Below, one piece after another: positions 62,992 to 64,000 of a stretch of 64,000 bases of DNA. The DNA comes from Vallitalea sp. GTDB taxonomy: Bacteria; Bacillota; Clostridia; Lachnospirales; Vallitaleaceae. Position numbers and translations under genes: made by a program. Location: the NCBI GenBank assembly GCA_025210515.1, contig JAOARM010000010.1, positions 167,646-231,645 on the forward strand. The letters run 5' to 3'. Under the pieces are notes generated by a model. It did no database searches and was not told where the DNA came from. It saw only the letters and a list, made by a program, of their open reading frames with translations. The stretch's first letter is position 1; the number at the start of each line of letters is the position of its first letter.

Positions 62992-63183
62992 ATGGATATA
63001 GCCGCAATGTCAACTGCGTTATCTCAAAGTAATATAATGGCACAAGCTTCGGTATCAGTAGCAAAAATTGGTATGGATATGGTGAAGCAACAAGGACAGG
63101 CCATGACAAAGTTAATGGAGTCAACAGCTTTAGAAACAACAATCAATTCACACATAGGTTCTAATATAGACATAAAGCTATAA
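62992..63183 (+). CDS. YjfB-family putative motility protein
   Basis: The 63-residue protein MDIAAMSTALSQSNIMAQAS, then VSVAKIGMDMVKQQGQAMTK, fits the small YjfB motility family of Gram-positive bacteria. ATG 62992 follows AAAGGAAGTGATTATT; the frame opens slightly earlier at a GTG that is part of the ribosome site. It lies in the fliD-fliS series. Its role is not known. Confidence 0.8.
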   Translation: MDIAAMSTALSQSNIMAQASVSVAKIGMDMVKQQGQAMTKLMESTALETTINSHIGSNIDIKL

Positions 63184-63187
63184 AATC

Positions 63188-63207
63188 AGAGTACATGAGT
63201 ACTTTTT
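63188..63207 (+). terminator. Weak terminator after the YjfB-like gene
   Basis: AGAGTAC pairs with GTACTTT (one G-T pair) around ATGA, and T residues follow. Confidence 0.45.
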
Positions 63208-63255
63208 ATACAATATAAAATTGACACAGTTCTCTATAAGAAATGAGGTAGTAAT

Positions 63256-63738
63256 ATGTCAAATATAAATACCTATCTTAATATATTATTAGATTCTTTA
63301 GATAGTAAAGAGAGTATATTGAACAATATGTATGTAGTAACTAAGAAACAAGAAGAGCTTATTAAAAATAGTGAATTAGACTTAGAAGAGTTTGATGATA
63401 TAATTGAAGAAAAACAAAAATATATTGATCAAATAGAATTTCTTGATTCAGGATTTCAAACTACTTTTAATAGAATTGAAAAAGAGCTAGAAGGAAAAGT
63501 TGTTTTATATAAGGAAGAAATAAAACAGCTGAAAGATAAAATAACAACAGTTTCTAATATTGGTATCAACATACAGATCTTAGAAGAAAAAAATAAGATT
63601 AAGATAGAAGAACATTTTGCATCAAAAAGGCGACAAGTTAAAACTTTTAAAAAAAGTAAAACTACAGCTGCCAATTATTATAAAAACATGAGTAATTCTT
63701 TTAAAGAACAATCATTTTTCTTGGATAAGAAGAAGTAA
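63256..63738 (+). CDS. Coiled-coil protein, putative flagellar chaperone (FlgN/FliT-like)
   Basis: The 160-residue protein has no motif I can name. It is highly charged and predicted helical: LNILLDSLDSKESILNNMYV, then ELDLEEFDDIIEEKQKYIDQ, then a basic C-terminal third with KRRQVKTFKKSKTTAANYYK. Size, helical pattern and place after fliD-fliS suggest a flagellar secretion chaperone of FliT or FlgN type. GAAATGAGGTAGTAAT precedes the ATG. Confidence 0.55.
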   Translation: MSNINTYLNILLDSLDSKESILNNMYVVTKKQEELIKNSELDLEEFDDIIEEKQKYIDQIEFLDSGFQTTFNRIEKELEGKVVLYKEEIKQLKDKITTVSNIGINIQILEEKNKIKIEEHFASKRRQVKTFKKSKTTAANYYKNMSNSFKEQSFFLDKKK

Positions 63739-63783
63739 ATGCTTTATGTGACAATACAATTAGAATTCAATTGACTAAAAACC

Positions 63784-63813
63784 TTGACATAAGAACCCAC
63801 AATGTGATATATT
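63784..63813 (+). promoter_or_regulatory. Sigma-A promoter of rpmG
   Basis: TTGACA (63784-63789) and TATATT (63808-63813) are 18 bases apart. They lie about 90 bases before rpmG. Confidence 0.7.
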
Positions 63814-63901
63814 ATAAAAAGCACATCTGTAGGGCTCTTTTTTTTGTGCCGAAAAACAGTGTGCATTTCTCTAAACTTATAGACAAGTGGAGGTGGAAGT
63901 T

Positions 63902-64000
63902 GTGCGTGTCAAAATAACTTTAGAATGTACTGAATGCAAGCAAAGAAATTACAACACAACAAAAGAGAAAAGATTACATCCAGAAAGACAAGAAACAAAA
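63902..64000 (+). CDS. rpmG: 50S ribosomal protein L33, 5' part
   Basis: The first 33 codons run to the right edge. [19 protein letters not shown] is the L33 N-terminus, with Cys9 and Cys12 as the first zinc pair. This is followed by KEKRLHPER, where the common form has KNKRNTPDR. The start is GTG 63902 behind AAGTGGAGGTGGAAGTT. In many Firmicutes secE and nusG follow. Confidence 0.93.
   Translation, partial: MRVKITLECTECKQRNYNTTKEKRLHPERQETK

Noticed and set aside
63739..63901. Possible tRNA gene before rpmG
   Set aside because: I could not draw a cloverleaf or find TTCGA/CCA-type segments; only a promoter is visible.
1..64000. Mobile elements, prophage, CRISPR arrays
   Set aside because: No transposase, integrase, phage structural gene or regular direct-repeat array was found.

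Overview
The window is AT-rich (by eye about 30% G+C), uses many AGA, ATA and TTA codons, and carries sporulation genes (spoIID, spoIIQ-like, spoIIID) beside a Gram-positive flagellar set (flhO, flhP, flgM, flgN, flgK, flgL, fliW, csrA, flagellins, flaG, fliD, fliS). This points to a motile, spore-forming member of the Clostridia. A Lachnospirales or Vallitalea-like lineage is only a guess. I see no phage, transposase, CRISPR, rRNA or tRNA genes.

Layout. 1-13.4 kb holds housekeeping and accessory metabolism: a partial plsC-type acyltransferase, malQ and pncB on the minus strand, then an EamA transporter, ileS, glycogen phosphorylase, and a MerR regulator with a flavin reductase/aldo-keto reductase pair that carries a textbook MerR-type promoter. 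13.6-18.3 kb holds spoIID, a catalytically dead spoIIQ-like gene behind a sigma-F-like promoter, an FAD oxidoreductase and an ApbE lipoprotein. 18.4-24.9 kb is one 2147-residue LPXTG surface protein. 24.9-28.6 kb has the conserved order spoIIID-mbl-flhO-flhP, followed by a rod-binding flgJ-like gene. 28.7-36 kb holds a phosphodiester glycosidase, a SAM riboswitch ahead of a small membrane export gene and metK, an HPr-like gene, recD2, comF and yvyF. 36-44.5 kb is the late flagellar operon, from flgM to two tandem flagellins.

44.6-60.5 kb is the most unusual part: a roughly 16 kb island between the flagellin genes and flaG-fliD-fliS. It encodes a 1405-residue fusion (glycosyltransferase, TPR, kinase-like, methyltransferase and SGNH-like parts), a CDP-glucose-type nucleotidyltransferase, two radical SAM enzymes, two tandem SGNH-like proteins with a GDC motif, an adenylation enzyme with its own carrier protein, a UDP-glucose dehydrogenase and two more family 2 glycosyltransferases. 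I infer a flagellin glycosylation system that also attaches an amino-acid-like group through a Dlt-like adenylation/carrier module, but with no DltB-type acyltransferase. A sigma-D-like promoter precedes the first gene.

Regulation is unusually readable. Sigma-D (sigma-28) type promoters precede flgM, the flagellins, the glycan island and flaG. Both flagellin leaders carry a CsrA-type hairpin with GGA in an 8-nt loop, and fliW-csrA lies directly upstream. A hairpin masks the spoIIID start on read-through RNA, while a sigma-E-like promoter starts RNA downstream of the masking arm. The window ends inside rpmG (ribosomal protein L33).
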